Assembly (NCBI GenBank): GCA_023974075.1
Contig: CM043800.1
Coordinates: 31,280,452-31,344,451 of the forward strand
Source: Chaenocephalus aceratus
Lineage: Eukaryota > Chordata > Actinopteri > Perciformes > Channichthyidae
Direction: 5' to 3'
DNA length: 64,000 nt
Position 1 is the first letter of the stretch. The number at the start of each line of letters is the position of its first letter. Below are positions 31,663-42,715 of this stretch, one piece after another. The translations under genes and the position numbers were made by a program. The notes beneath the pieces were generated by a model that was given only the letters and a program-made list of their open reading frames with translations, ran no database searches and was not told the DNA's origin.

Positions 31663-31959
31663 ACAGAACATGGAGGGTCATAAACTTTTCAAACCGAGGG
31701 TCGGTGTTGCCAGCTTGTGGTTTGTAGAGAGCGGTGCACGAAAAATTCTGTCCATTGTGGAGGTAAGAAGAGGTGAAGTTCATAACTGAGACCATGGATT
31801 CAGATTCCTGTTTCTCCTCAATGTCACCTATCCTGGGGGTCCAAGTCAGACCTGGGGGAAGGATGGGACACGGAGCTACAGCCGTGCAGTTCAGCGTCAC
31901 CAGAGCCCCCTCTTCTACCTCCAGTGTAGATGGAGTTATGGTAGGTTGGTCCAGTGAAT
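31663..31959 (-). CDS. Gene A C2-set Ig domain (D2)
   Basis: Exon of 297 bases, acceptor TTACTCCTCAG, donor CTGT|GTGAGT. Encodes [38 protein letters not shown] and [13 protein letters not shown]. The additional cysteine in VAPC is the kind that forms the V-C2 interdomain bridge in Siglecs. Sequons NCT, NFT and NFS. Confidence 0.85.
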
Positions 31960-32043
31960 CTGAGGAGTAAAAAAAACAAGTACATGACAAGAGGGAAACC
32001 AAAAGATGTGTAAAGTGAAACAATTAAAAGACACAATACAAAC

Positions 32044-32397
32044 TTTGAGTGGTGATACGGACTCCTGTTGGATAGGTGCCTTTCAGGTTGTTTTCACACT
32101 GAATCCTGAAGTGGTAGTTGTCAGAATGGGACAGTGGCATGTTGTAGAAGATGGTGGTGCACTCCTTGTTCAGCAGGTTCCCTGTGAGGTTTCCGCTTGC
32201 CTGAACTCCAGTGAGGCTGGAATCAAACACAACTGTTCCGCCTGTGCCTCCTCTGATCCAAATTGCTTTGCAGGAATCATCCAGATCTACATCAAACTTT
32301 GAGTTGAAGTCGAAAGTGCAGGGGACCTTCACACAGGATCCAGTTAGTCCATCTATACTCAGAGGCATGGTGATTTCAAACGTCACGCATAAGCTAC
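32044..32397 (-). CDS. Gene A V-set lectin-type Ig domain (D1)
   Basis: Exon of 354 bases, acceptor TATTTCACCTCAG, donor CAAA|GTTTGT. Encodes [43 protein letters not shown] and NYHFRIQCEN. The arginine of HFRIQC sits on the F strand where Siglecs have the sialic-acid-binding arginine, which supports lectin function. Unlike classical V sets, the second cysteine lies after the FR motif. Confidence 0.8.
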
Positions 32398-32963
32398 CTG
32401 AGGTGAAATAAAAGCAATAAATAAAAAATCTGCCAAGGTTAAAGAAAAACTAAGTATTCAAACAAATACCAGACTCTGGGACAGTTTTATCCCACATGCC
32501 ATAAGACTGCCAAACACCTGAGCTCTGTTGAGTGCCTCGATAAACATTCATCTGTTTGTCATCTTGAAATCTACTTATTTATCTAAATAGTTATCACCGC
32601 AATAAACCGTATTTGTCTTCGTCTTAATGTACAATATTTAATTTCATATTCTGTTCTTGTATCATATTCTATTTACATAGACCTTTTGCACTATTTTTTA
32701 AATTGTATTTTATTATATATGTTTTATCGTTGGAGGAGCTCGGGTCATAAGATTTTCATTGTCATTTCTACACTGTAGCTCATCTTGAAAAAAAGAAAGA
32801 AAATTAAGCAGAAATGTAAACTGTCATAATTAAAAGAAAACAAACCCGTCCAAATTAACAGTACACACTCACAAAACCTTAACTTCAAACAAAAAAGCAT
32901 ATTTTGCACTTTTTGTGAGTAATCTAAAGACATCGAAAGGCATTACATTGTTGGAAACCCTAC
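32398..32963. other. Gene A intron 1 with an old LINE tail
   Basis: CTGGGACAGTTTTATCCCAC and downstream AT-rich sequence look like the 3' end of a LINE. The same block is in gene B intron 1 (55.99-56.35 kb), so it predates the gene duplication. Confidence 0.5.
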
Positions 32964-33003
32964 CTTGAAGGAGAAGGAGGAAAACCTTTAAAGCACCCGT
33001 CAT
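32964..33003 (-). CDS. Gene A signal peptide exon
   Basis: ATG at 33003-33001 followed by MTGALKVFLLLLQ and a donor (CAAG|GTAGGG), phase 1. Short basic start and hydrophobic core fit a signal peptide completed by the next exon. The ATG overlaps the stop of a 17-codon upstream ORF (ATGA). Confidence 0.8.
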
Positions 33004-33657
33004 GCTTTTCTGTCAGCTTGATATTCCTACAGAGGCACCAGACACACACAACATACATGAAATATATTCATTTGTATTTACTAGTTACCTACTACCATAT
33101 GAATAGCCCCAGTAAAGAAGAATAGATGTTTTATAGGGGGGATTATATTGACTTCACTTCATACTTCACAAAGTAAATATGATCAAATGTGACGTTTGAT
33201 TTTTTGTTGCTGAAAGAATAACCCAGTTTGAGTAATGTCAAGCTTCACGCAGTAGAGAAGCAGTGCCTGCTTATTTAAAAAACATAATGAATACTACTGA
33301 AAAGTATTAGTTATTAAATACAATTCATACTTTTAAACTATTGCTTTAACTTGTACAATGTACTCTTACTGTTACTGGTGTCATCACTAAAAAGAGGAAA
33401 TAATGTCGTCCTTTCAAAGATAATATAAGGGAGCCAGCAAGAAGACGTTAACTAATGATAACTATTTTAAATGGTTTGCATTTGTTTTGATGGAAATTTT
33501 GTGAAGGTATGCACATTATTCTTACAAATAAAAATCAATATATGTTATATATATATATATATATATATATATAACAAAATTACCGAATTAACTAACAAAA
33601 TAAGCCTGACATTTTATTACTTGCAATCATTTAAGTTTTTTAAAACAATTATCTTAC

Positions 33658-33700
33658 CTTACAGCCAACAATGATGGTCAGCATACGATATGTTCTGTTT
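33658..33700 (-). promoter_or_regulatory. Gene A 5' UTR exon with an upstream ORF
   Basis: A 43-base exon (acceptor CTTGTCTAG, donor GTAAGA) contains ATG and nine codons, MLTIIVGCK. Spliced to 33026-33004 (acceptor CCTCTGTAG) the frame continues EYQADRKA and stops at TGA 33002-33000, overlapping the receptor ATG. The same exon and junction occur in gene B at about 57216-57261. Confidence 0.5.
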
Positions 33701-35480
33701 CTAGACAAGAAATAAATACATTATGTTTAAATAATACAACTTCATTTAGTATATACAGTACTGATCTATGTTTCAGAAATTGATAAAGAAACAAATAAAG
33801 GTTTCACCAGCATGGAAGGGTCAGTGGTAATAGTCCAACAACTGAGTCATGTCTGAGTCATCTCTCAGTGGATGTCTGCTCATCACCTCAAGCTCAACCT
33901 TGACAAGACTGAACTGCTTTTCCTTCCGGGAAAAGATTGTCCCACTCTTGACCTAACAATCAACATCGGCACCTCTCTTGTTTCCACGACTCAGACTGCA
34001 AGGAATCTGGGTGTGACCCTAGATAACAAGCTGTCCTTCACTGCAAACATCGCTGCTACAACCCGCTGCTGCAGATACACGCTTTACAACATCAGGAGGA
34101 TACGTCCCCAGCTGACCCAGAAAGCGACGCAGGTTCTGGTCCAGGCTCTCGTCATCTCACGCCTAGACTACTGCAACTCCCTCCTGGCTGGTCTACCTGC
34201 ATGTGCCATCCGACCTCTGCAGCTCATCCAGAATGCAGCGGCTCGTCTGGTCTTCAACCTTCCTAAATTCTCCCACACCACTCCGCTCCTCCGCTCCCTT
34301 CACTGGCTTCCAGTAATTGCTAGAATCCACTTCAAGAAAATGGTACTGGCGTACCATGCTGCGAATGGATCTGGCCCTTCCTACTTCCAGGACATGGTTA
34401 AACTGTACACCCCAGCACGTGCACTCCGCTCTGCATCAACAAAACGGCTCGCTGCACCCTCGCTGCGAAGGGGATCCAAGTTCCCATCAGCAAAAACACG
34501 TGGGTTTGCTATCCTGGCTCCAAAATTGTGGAATGAGCTCCCCATTGACATCAGGACAGCAGAAAGCTTACACACCTTCCGGCGCAGACTGAAAACTCAT
34601 CTCTTTCGACTCCACTTCGAACGATAGAACTATTAACAAAGCACTTATATACTAATAAAGGACTGGCTTATCTAAAGCCAGTTGAGTAGCACTTGAAATG
34701 TTTTTGCTCTATGAAGCCTGATGTACTTATAGCCTATGATTCTGTTTTCTTCAAGTTTGTATTTTGTTGGTCGAACGCACTTATTGTAAGTCGCTTAGCG
34801 TCAGCTAAATGCAATGTAATAATGTCAGACTGGTGTCGTGTGTTGATGGCTTTTGAAAGATGTGTCCGGGGTGTGGCCTTCAGCACCATAGAGTTTTGAA
34901 TATCTTTTTACTACATTAATACAAGTCCCATCAGTCATTTCTAAGGGATCCACATAACAATGTTTCAAACCAGAATTGTATAATGAAATATAAATGTGTT
35001 TTCAAAAGTGAGTTGTTGATTTACATATTCAACAAACAGAAAATGATCAAATATGACATTTGTTTCCACACTCAAGTACTCAACTGTTTCATCAGATCAT
35101 GTTGTCATTTTGAAACAAAGAGGAAGTGAAGAGAAACAAAATGAAAGGCAATGCAGAAAGAGGGAAGAAACAACAATTCAATACTTTCCATGCATAAACA
35201 ATATAAGTCATAAAGTGTCATAAACTAAACAGTCAATTTGAAGTAAATATAAGTGAAAACAAAGTGAAGTATAAAGACTTTACCAAACTAGTTGCCAGTG
35301 GGCATTGTGTGTGATGTTTTTGAACAAGAAGAAACTATTTCTGAACTTTACTGAGCAGCCAAATTTAGGAGCTACGCAGATATGAACACGATGAAGTAAT
35401 AAATACTTGGTGTTTGACAAGTATTTATGCTGGAATTTTTCTATAATCACACCAAGAACGTAATGTTACAAACTGTACGC
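33701..35480. repeat. Gene A upstream flank, paralogous to gene B flank
   Basis: Matches 57.26-58.07 kb closely (for example CATGGAAGGGTCAGTGG, AACTAGTTGCCAGTGGGCAT), apart from the L2-like LINE at 33854-34821. Possible promoter sequences lie here but no clear TATA box was identified. Confidence 0.65.
33854..34821 (+). mobile_element. L2-like LINE, 3' part of ORF2, with ATGTC target duplication
   Basis: The frame 33872-34627 encodes the end of a LINE polyprotein: HHLKLNLDKTELLF, RNLGVTLDNKLSF, SRLDYCNSLLAGLP, IQNAAARLVF, LLRSLHWLPV and ILAPKLWNELP. ATGTC at 33849-33853 and 34822-34826 flanks it; gene B has the empty site (TGAGTCATGTCAGACTGG, about 57379). The tail is TAAATGCAATGTAATA. 5'-truncated. 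Confidence 0.85.
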
Positions 35481-35529
35481 TGATTAGAATGTTTAATTGA
35501 ACTATTCATATTTTAGACTGCACTGTAAC

Positions 35530-35680
35530 TTTTATCCATGTATTTTTCCTTTTAATGTTTATTTTATTAGCTTTCTTTTTTAATGCTTAATGTCTTTCAT
35601 TTTTTGTAAAGCACTTTGAATTGCCTTGCGTTGAAAAGTGCTATATAAATAAACTTGCCTTGCCTTGCCTTGCCTAGAAT
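35530..35680 (+). mobile_element. LINE 3' tail (CTTGC repeats)
   Basis: GCACTTTGAATTGCCTTGCG, then AGTGCTATATAAATAAACTT and (GCCTT)n: a common fish LINE tail. A second copy lies reversed at 63543-63660. Confidence 0.7.
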
Positions 35681-35689
35681 CAATGCCCG

Positions 35690-36235
35690 ACGTGTTTTTG
35701 ATGTAATATGGTCTTGTTTACATTAGCAAGCATCGCTAACACTCAGAGCTAACCAGTGCTGGAGAGAGCACAAGCAGGAAATCAAAAGGAACTCACCTTG
35801 TGGTAAACCAGCAAGAGAGAAAGCCTTTGAGCTCTATAATGTTTCAGAAATAATACTTGATGTGGTTTCTGCGTTTCATCACCGCAGCATTTATTTTAGA
35901 CAGTATCTGCCAGGCATAAGCTCTGTCCCCTCTTTCTTTCTTTTTTAAAGCTTTTTCCCCCGAATCAGCACTTTAGTAACAGGAAGTGAAATAGAGGGAT
36001 ATGAGGCATGGCTAGAATGGGTGATCTGTTTGGTATTTTGAGCAAAATACTTCATAGACATGTTTTTTATACATTTTTTTAATATATCTGAGACCTATGC
36101 TATTGCCTAAATATTGCATGATAGGTGACCTTTAAATAATATAAATAAGAATAAACTCAAGTCAGCACATAAATGACTTTGGTTTAGTGTCCCCTTTTTT
36201 CCCACTAAATAATCAAGTCTGGAGTTTTAGTTAAG
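35690..36235. repeat. Dispersed copy of the unit-end repeat
   Basis: Matches 31.08-31.50 kb (CTTGTGGTAAACCAGCAAG; GAGGCATGGCTAGAATGG). Shows that the repeat forming the duplication junctions also occurs outside gene A. Confidence 0.6.
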
Positions 36236-36735
36236 GTCCCATGTCATGCTTTTCCGGTTATTACCCGTCCCCTTGTGTGTTATGAAGGTTTGTATGCATT
36301 TAAACGGTCTGCAGAGTCAAAAACCCTCAAAGTACACCCTGTAAAACTCTAACACAGAAAATACCTCTCCAAAACGCCTCGTTGGAGATTTCTCGTTCTA
36401 TTTCGTCCCTACTGACCGCCAGAGGCGGTGCTTTTAGCACTGGATATGTCCATCGCACGCATGCGCAGTTCGAGTACCTAATACCAACAAAGTCAGCTGT
36501 GACCCACGTGACTACGGCTACATAGGCCGGCGTCACTAGTGGATCGGTTCCTTTTCATCTTCTCGCTTCGCGAGAGTACCGCGGCTACATTCTTGTAGCC
36601 TACAGCGTTCAGGTTTGAACGTTTGATTTCAGTGCAGCTTCGCGACTGACAGTCGGAGCTACGGGTTGTTAACGCGTCCTCCAGGAGCTGTGGCCGGCTG
36701 TGCGCCGTGAAGAGCCTCGACGGACAGGTTTGTGT
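36236..36735. other. Repeat-like noncoding sequence
   Basis: Starts AAGGTCCCATGTCATGC, as do many fish interspersed repeats. No coding content or clear ends. Confidence 0.35.
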
Positions 36736-38235
36736 CAACTTGTTGCTGGTGATGGCTGTGTCCCCGCACCCTCTCCCAGCTAAGTTGTCCTGATTGCTGT
36801 CTTTTTTATTGTTTGGCTTAGATTTTCTGGTGACGACAGTGTTCCCGCTTCCTCTCCCATAAAGTTGCCCTTATTATGTTCTTTTGAAAGTTCTGCTTGT
36901 GGCGTTGTGCCCGAGCTATCATTAGCATTTGAGTCCCAACTTTAGCTGCGTCTCTCATTCAATTTAGTATGGGAAGCCCAGTGTGCCATATTTTGCCCGT
37001 TTTTTGTAAGGTAAGTACTGGCCATAGTTACTACTGTAACTACGGTCCTAGGCCATGTAAGCACTAGCCATGGTTACTACTGTGACCATGGCCTACGGTT
37101 TTATGTGGGCTGTTCTATTCCATAGAAGCTAATTATCTGGTCTTAACATTGTGTTTTGACTTGGTTGCTTGATTGTTAGCAGCAGCCGCTTGGCTAACAC
37201 CTTGCATGTACTGTTAAGCTTCATTATTTAACTCAGCCGGTGAGGGCAGTGCTCTCGCTCCCGGTAATGTATGGTTTTGATTGCAGTAGCGCTATATCGT
37301 GGTATTTACTGCTCCTAGTACTAGACTCTAGTCTACTACAACTGTACTAGGATGATATGCAGAGAACAATCTTCACTGTGTGTGCTGTGCGCTCTGCATG
37401 TGTGGCCAATAAAGAGGATTTCATCCTCCCAATATTATATTATCTAGGGTGCAGCCGTTGGCTGACACTTTTAGGCACCGGCCACAGTTACTACTGTAAC
37501 TACGGCTCTGAGCCGCGTAAGTACTGGCCATAGTTACAGTGAAGGCAGTGCTCTCGCTCCCGCTCCCGGTAACGTATTGCTCTGATTGTTAGCAGCGGCC
37601 GCTTGGCTAACATCTGGCGTGTTCTGTTGAGCTTCGTTGTTTAACTCATCCAGTGGAGGCAGTGTTTTTCGCCCCCGCTCCTGGTAGACGTGCTGCTTGA
37701 TTCTTAGCAGCAGCCGCCTGGCTAAGCTGCCCCGTTAAGCTTCTTTATTTAATCCAGCTAGGTGAAGGCAGTGCTCTCGCTCCCGCTCCCTCTGCCGGTA
37801 ACGTGGGTGTAGTTACATCCCTCTCTGTGTTCGGCGAGTAGGAGCATTGCTCTCCTCTTTCCGTTCAGCAGGTAGCCGGTGAAGGCTGTGTTCGCGCACC
37901 TGCTCCCGGGTACGCTGCACCTGGCATTCGTTATGAACTCAACCAGTGAAGGCAGTGTTTTCGCCCCCGCTCCTGGTAGACGTGTTGCTTAAATTCTAGC
38001 AGCAGCCGCACGGCTAAGCTGTCCTGTTAAACGTCTTTATTTAATCCAGCTAGGTGAAGGCAGTGCTCTCGCTCCCGCTCCCTCTGCCGGTAACGTGGGT
38101 GTAGTTACATCCCTCTTTGTTTTCGGCGAGTAGGAGCATTGCTCTACTCTTTCCGTTCAGCAGGTAGCTGGGGAAGGCTGTGTTCTCGCGCCCACTCCCG
38201 GCTACGCTGCATCCGGCTACCTATAGACTGGCTCA
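36736..38235. repeat. GC-rich tandem region with about 292-bp higher-order repeat
   Basis: GTGAAGGCAGTGCTCTCGCT and variants recur at least nine times. The blocks at about 37650, 37762 and 37876 are repeated in the same order at 37941, 38054 and 38172, giving a 291-296-bp period. GTTACTACTGTAAC-type palindromes recur at about 37030, 37072, 37488 and 37530. It leads directly into the DIRS-like gag remnant and may be its leader. Confidence 0.7.
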
Positions 38236-38249
38236 TTCATGTAGCGCCT

Positions 38250-39360
38250 GTATGGCTTCTCTTGAGCCCGAGGACGGCCATGACCGCTGCCCCCCTCTGC
38301 CTTGGCCTCGAGACTTTGAGGGAGGGTCTCACGCAAAGCTCCTGCATGAGCTGTAGATTCATGCCTCGGGCGCTCAGAGTGGCTAGAGTCGCAGAGGTGG
38401 CACCTCTCCTCGTCACAACTTCCTCCAGCTCAGTCTGACCGTTCCCGGCGACTTGATGGAGGGATGGCTATGGGTTCACCCCCCAGGTAGAGGGCTAGAA
38501 ACAGGCTGTCCTCTAAGGGGGGTCGGTTAGCTGCCGTCATGGAGCAGACGAAGTCGCTCCTGTTGGCCCTTCAGCCAGGGGCCGGTGCGGGGGCTACTAG
38601 CTTGCCGCCTGGCCCTCCTTCGGTTGCCACACCTCTACTTGAGGATGCCATGTCGCTAGCGGCTCCGGACAAACCTCTTCTATAAAGGGGGGGCGGGGCC
38701 CCGCTCACCCCCGAGGAGGCTTCCCACTCCTCTGCTCAGAGCTCTCTGCAGGGCACGGAGGACGCTTTCATGGCGGCGATTATTTGTGCAGCCCTGGTAC
38801 GCTTGCAGCTTCAGGTTCCGCAGGTCTACTCGGCTCAGGCTAGCGCCTTTTTCAGGCATAACCCTGCCCCTTTTCACTCCCACTGTTCCTCCTTCAGAGG
38901 AGTACCTGAGGGAGCTCCATGCAGGCTGGAGAGACACCAGGGCCCTCTCCCACTCTGCTGCCAAGCAGGATCCGGCGAGGGTGGGGCTGGGTCGCTTGCC
39001 ATCCATTGAGCCTGCCATCGCCTCCCCGATTCGGCCTCCTGATGCCAGGTGCCCTTGGCCTCAGTGCAGGGTCACAAACGAGCTGCTCTGTAGGGCCTAC
39101 GACACAGCGGCACGCATCTGATACTGGCTTTCTCTACCTCTCTGCAGCAGGCGCCGGCTGAGCCTTCTTTGCTGGGCCTCAGTGATGCATCACTGTAAGC
39201 CTTTGCCCTAATGTCTAGGGAATGTGGACGAGTTATGTCCTTATTGGTGCAGACTCGTCGCCAGGTCTGGCCTACCAAGGTCTCGTCGGCTGCTTTCCCA
39301 GCAGCAGCTCAGTTACTGGGAAACGAGTTGGAGAGCTACATGCCCTCTGAGTAGCAAGAG
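38250..39360 (+). mobile_element. DIRS-like retrotransposon, decayed ORF1 (gag)
   Basis: Fragments in several frames resemble fish DIRS1-type ORF1: MASLEPEDGHDR, CLGLETLREGLTQ, CMSCRFMPRALRVAR, SEEYLRELHAGWRDTRA and ARCPWPQCRVTNELL. Multiple frameshifts and stops. No reverse transcriptase or tyrosine recombinase follows, so only the 5' part is present. Recognition is from memory of fish DIRS sequences. Confidence 0.6.
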
Positions 39361-39904
39361 AAAAAGAGTGATGTACGTTAATGTTATATAGTCAACATGC
39401 AGTAACCACACTATGTATGCCCTTATATGTTAGTATGTATACAGAAGATGACTCAAAATTATGCTAATATGTAACATTAACCCTTCATACCTCAGTCTAC
39501 TTTTAAGACACTAAAAGAAGAAAACAGGATTTAGAAGAAGGGAGTGAAGAACAGAGCTGTAAAAGACAACAGAGGTGCCAGCCAGGATCACATGTAAGAG
39601 AATAAGATACATTTCATGTTTCTTATTTACCTCTGAAGTTTATGAGGTGCCAGTCAAGATCACATGTACTGTAAGAGAATAAGATGCATTTTATTTTATT
39701 GTTTTACATATTAATTATATGGTTAATCTTAATTTTGTTTTATATGTTCTTCTTTCAGTGGATGTGAGGCATGTTCCCTGGATCAGTGATCTAAAGTGAC
39801 TTCAACCAGCTGCTGACTGTATTTGAGTGTGTTAAGGCATTATAGTTTGCTTCATTAAAGGGTGTTAATGAATAAGTGTTCTCCGGTGCCTTTTGTCCGC
39901 TTTA
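39361..39904. other. Noncoding stretch with a 72-bp direct repeat
   Basis: GAGGTGCCAGCCAGGATCAC at 39572 recurs as GAGGTGCCAGTCAAGATCAC at 39644. No gene seen. Confidence 0.45.
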
Positions 39905-40143
39905 AGGTAGGTTTAATTTTGCACTCAAAGTGCACCAGATTGATGCTTTCAACTTCAATATTTTAAAAAATATCTTCCCGGGGGAGCATCCCCCCCGGAC
40001 CCCCCGAGAGGAGGCGACGACCCCCCTAAAGGATGTTCGGTCCACCCCCCACTTATAAAAAATAGCACTGTACCCCTGCACCCCCCAACCCAACAACTCC
40101 TGGGCTAAGCCCTGGATCACCTACAATCCTAAATCCGCCACTG
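39905..40143 (-). mobile_element. hAT-type element end (CAGTGGCGGA terminus)
   Basis: Ending at 40143, read in reverse as CAGTGGCGGATTTAGGATTG, a typical hAT terminus, next to C-rich sequence (CCCCCCGGACCCCCCGAG). Only one end was found. Confidence 0.5.
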
Positions 40144-40195
40144 ATCCCCATCCATCCTTCGTTCTATGCCCAAAACGTGGCATTATCATTTCACT

Positions 40196-40389
40196 GTACT
40201 GTTCTCGTTTTTAACGTGTGGATATTGAAACTTAACAGCCAGCTAAACTCTCCTCAGCATCATTCCTCCAAGTAACAGGTAGGTGTTGTATTTGGCAGAG
40301 ATTTTAATGGTAAGAAGTGTGAAACTGAAACAAAATACATTTCTCCATAAGTACACATAAAACAATGATATGTTCTTAACATTTACAGA
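40196..40389. repeat. Left arm of a 194-bp inverted repeat
   Basis: Reverse complement of 42072-42265 with only a few mismatches. The arms are about 1.7 kb apart and enclose DNA transposon copy 2. A 45-bp direct repeat (CCAAAACGTGGCATTATCA) precedes the left arm (40144-40188) and recurs inside at 41834-41878. Confidence 0.85.
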
Positions 40390-40668
40390 AGTAAAAGTGT
40401 CTTCTCACCAACCTAAAAAGACATATACAAGGCCTATCTCGGACCTTGTGCTTCTCCTTGCTTCTGAGGAGTAACAGGAAAGAGAAGAGAGGAAGTAGCT
40501 AAATGTGGCATCATTAATGACGCCAGACGGGGAGTGTCATGGAACACAAATAAGAATGTATTAGCAGTTAGAATGCAGCTTTTATTTTGAAATGTACTTT
40601 GAAAGAGATGGCACTTCCTTCGTGGCTATGACCACTTCCTTAAGTTCCAGGAAGTCCTTTGACATATG

Positions 40669-41787
40669 AGAGGCTTCTCAATACTCAAATTTCCCCTCCT
40701 CAACTCCTCGACTCCTCGGTCCACCGGTAGTGACCCGGAAATGAATTTCAGCGCGCCATTTTGAAGGACCTCTCATTTCTCTAAATGCACACCGAGGACC
40801 GAGGATCGAGCGTCGAGGAGGCTCTCTGGAGGAGCTATAACCGAGGATACACTGATGGTTCCTCCACGGCTCCTCCGCGGATGCATTTCCGGGAACGGTG
40901 GAGGCGTGACGCACGGCCGGACTTATCTCAGCCAATGACAGCTCTGCATGCATCCCCTGGATATTATTTTAGAAACTGCTCTCATCGCAACGCGATGTTT
41001 ACAGTGAGAACAGCTGTGAGGTGCAGAAAGCAGAGCAGTGTGTAAAATATGTATCACTCAGTATAACAGACCTACTCTCTTTATTTGCTTTAGTTTAGTA
41101 GATATCTACAAAGAGTCAATATTTTTCTAAGAACATTTAGTGCTTCACATAATAAAATACACAACGGCTGTAGCCTGATTATGCTTTAGGAACTGTAGGT
41201 GTGTGTGGTACAGTGTGTAGGTGTGTGTTGTACAGTGCGCAGATGCGGCGGACAGACAGGTCTCAGTTGGTTTGGTGTCCTTACTTTTAATACTTGCAAA
41301 TACAACTTTTGGACCGTAATTTCAATTCCCCATTTCAGCGACCAGAGAGAGGGGGGGATATATCCAGTCTCTGATTGTGTTACGTTATTATGAGAGTGCT
41401 CTCATACTTTAAATTGCATATATTTATATAAATATATGTGTATGTGTGTGTGTCCGCATCTGTAGCCTGTTATTGTCTCATTATACCGCACTCTCAATGA
41501 ATTCAAAGTAAATATGTGGGGGAACAATGTTCAGCTGATCTAACAGAGATTATAAAATATGATAAAACACTTGACAGCTGATGCAGCTGTTGCCACGTAA
41601 TAATGAATGGACGTCGCTTTAATATGACCGCCAGAGGAGAGGAGTTCTCATTTCTTTAAACGTCTGCTGCTTCCCCTCCTCTCTCCTCGGTTCCCCTCCT
41701 CGGTCCTCCGCTCGCATCTCCTGTGGGCGGGACTAAGTCTCGAGGAGGGGAGTCGAGGAGGGGACATTTAAGAATTGAGAAGCCTCT
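40669..41787. mobile_element. Non-autonomous DNA transposon, copy 2 (3-bp target duplication ATG)
   Basis: Same terminal repeats and interior as 5075-6222. ATG at 40666-40668 and 41788-41790. Shorter G-run and small indels distinguish it from copy 1. No transposase. Confidence 0.8.
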
Positions 41788-42071
41788 ATGGACACTAATG
41801 CAATAAGCATGTAATGGGAGCACTCGCTGCAGAATCCCCATCCGTCCTTCGTTCTAAGCCCAAAACGTGGCATTATCAGTAAGTCAAGTTACTAATTATT
41901 ATCTTAACTACAAGTGTTTGATATTATTTGTGGTAATATATTTTTGTAGTAAGTATAATTATTATTTTTGTAAGAACTTGTTGCTGTGTTATAATGTGTT
42001 ACATAATGCTGTGTAATGTTGCATCGCAAGTTTTACCTGCAATAACCTGTTCTTGTAAAAAGTACATTTAT

Positions 42072-42265
42072 TCTGTAAATGTTAAGAACGTATCATTGTT
42101 TTATGTGTACTTATGGAGAAATGTATTTTGTTTCAGTTTCACACTTCTTACCATTAAAATCCCTGCCAAATACAACACCTGCCTGTTACTTGGAGGAATG
42201 ATGCTGAAGAGAGTTTAGCTGGCTGTTGAGTTTCAATATCCACACGTTGAAAACGAGAACAGTAC
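42072..42265. repeat. Right arm of the 194-bp inverted repeat
   Basis: See the left arm at 40196-40389. Contains TTAAAATC and other short blocks but no gene. Confidence 0.85.
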
Positions 42266-42421
42266 ATTTTATATTTTTGTAAATATGGTCATGACTGCAT
42301 TTTAAAACAGTGTATTTAAGCTCTTAAATAAACTATTTGGGCTGGATGGCGCTCTATAGCTAAGGGCCAATAGGAGACCTCGGTGCATTATTTCCCCTCC
42401 TCCTCATTAGCATTCTGTGCG

Positions 42422-42691
42422 ACTAGTGTGACTAGTGCACATTTGGGATCCACTAGTACTACTAGTGAACATGTTAAGCCTCACTAGTTCACTAGTTGAA
42501 TTTAAAAGTATCTCACTAGTAAAGGGCAAAGGGTTCACTAGTTAACATGTAGACATTGAGCCCCACTAATTAACTAGTAAGGTCAAAAGAGGCATCAACA
42601 TAGTTAACTAGTGAACCTTTTGCCTTTACTAGTTAACTAGTGAGTGATTCTGGGTGCTACTAGTTAACTAGTGCATTTGCAGCGCACTAGT
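42422..42691. repeat. ACTAGT palindrome cluster (15 copies in 270 bp)
   Basis: Fifteen ACTAGT hexamers, several paired with 2-3 bases between (ACTAGTTAACTAGT, ACTAGTTCACTAGT). Segments 42515-42547 and 42600-42633 form an inverted repeat (ACTAGTAAAGGGCAAAGG against its complement). No coding content. Confidence 0.9.
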
Positions 42692-42715
42692 TAACTTTTA
42701 AGACTTTTAGCGTCA

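Larger units (their letters stand above)
12852..33003 (-). other. Gene A: Siglec-like (CD22/sialoadhesin-like) receptor, about ten Ig domains (gene span)
   Basis: Predicted order from the N-terminus: signal peptide (33003), V-set, C2, then three copies of a C2-C2 exon pair (30.3-29.7, 27.5-26.9 and 16.5-15.9 kb), two further C2 domains, a transmembrane exon and a short cytoplasmic exon. All Ig exons are phase 1 at both ends, so duplicated exons stay in frame, and all three pairs are open with intact splice sites. The family are B-cell/myeloid surface lectins that bind sialic acid through the V-set domain and usually signal through ITIMs. Gene B is the unexpanded paralog. Gene A lacks a recognisable ITIM exon in this window. 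The middle introns hold a Tx1 LINE and two hAT insertions. Whether all three pairs enter one mRNA is inferred. Confidence 0.7.

Noticed and set aside
38680..39018. 112-residue minus-strand frame
   Set aside because: Antisense to the DIRS-like ORF1 fragments, which carry the recognisable motifs.
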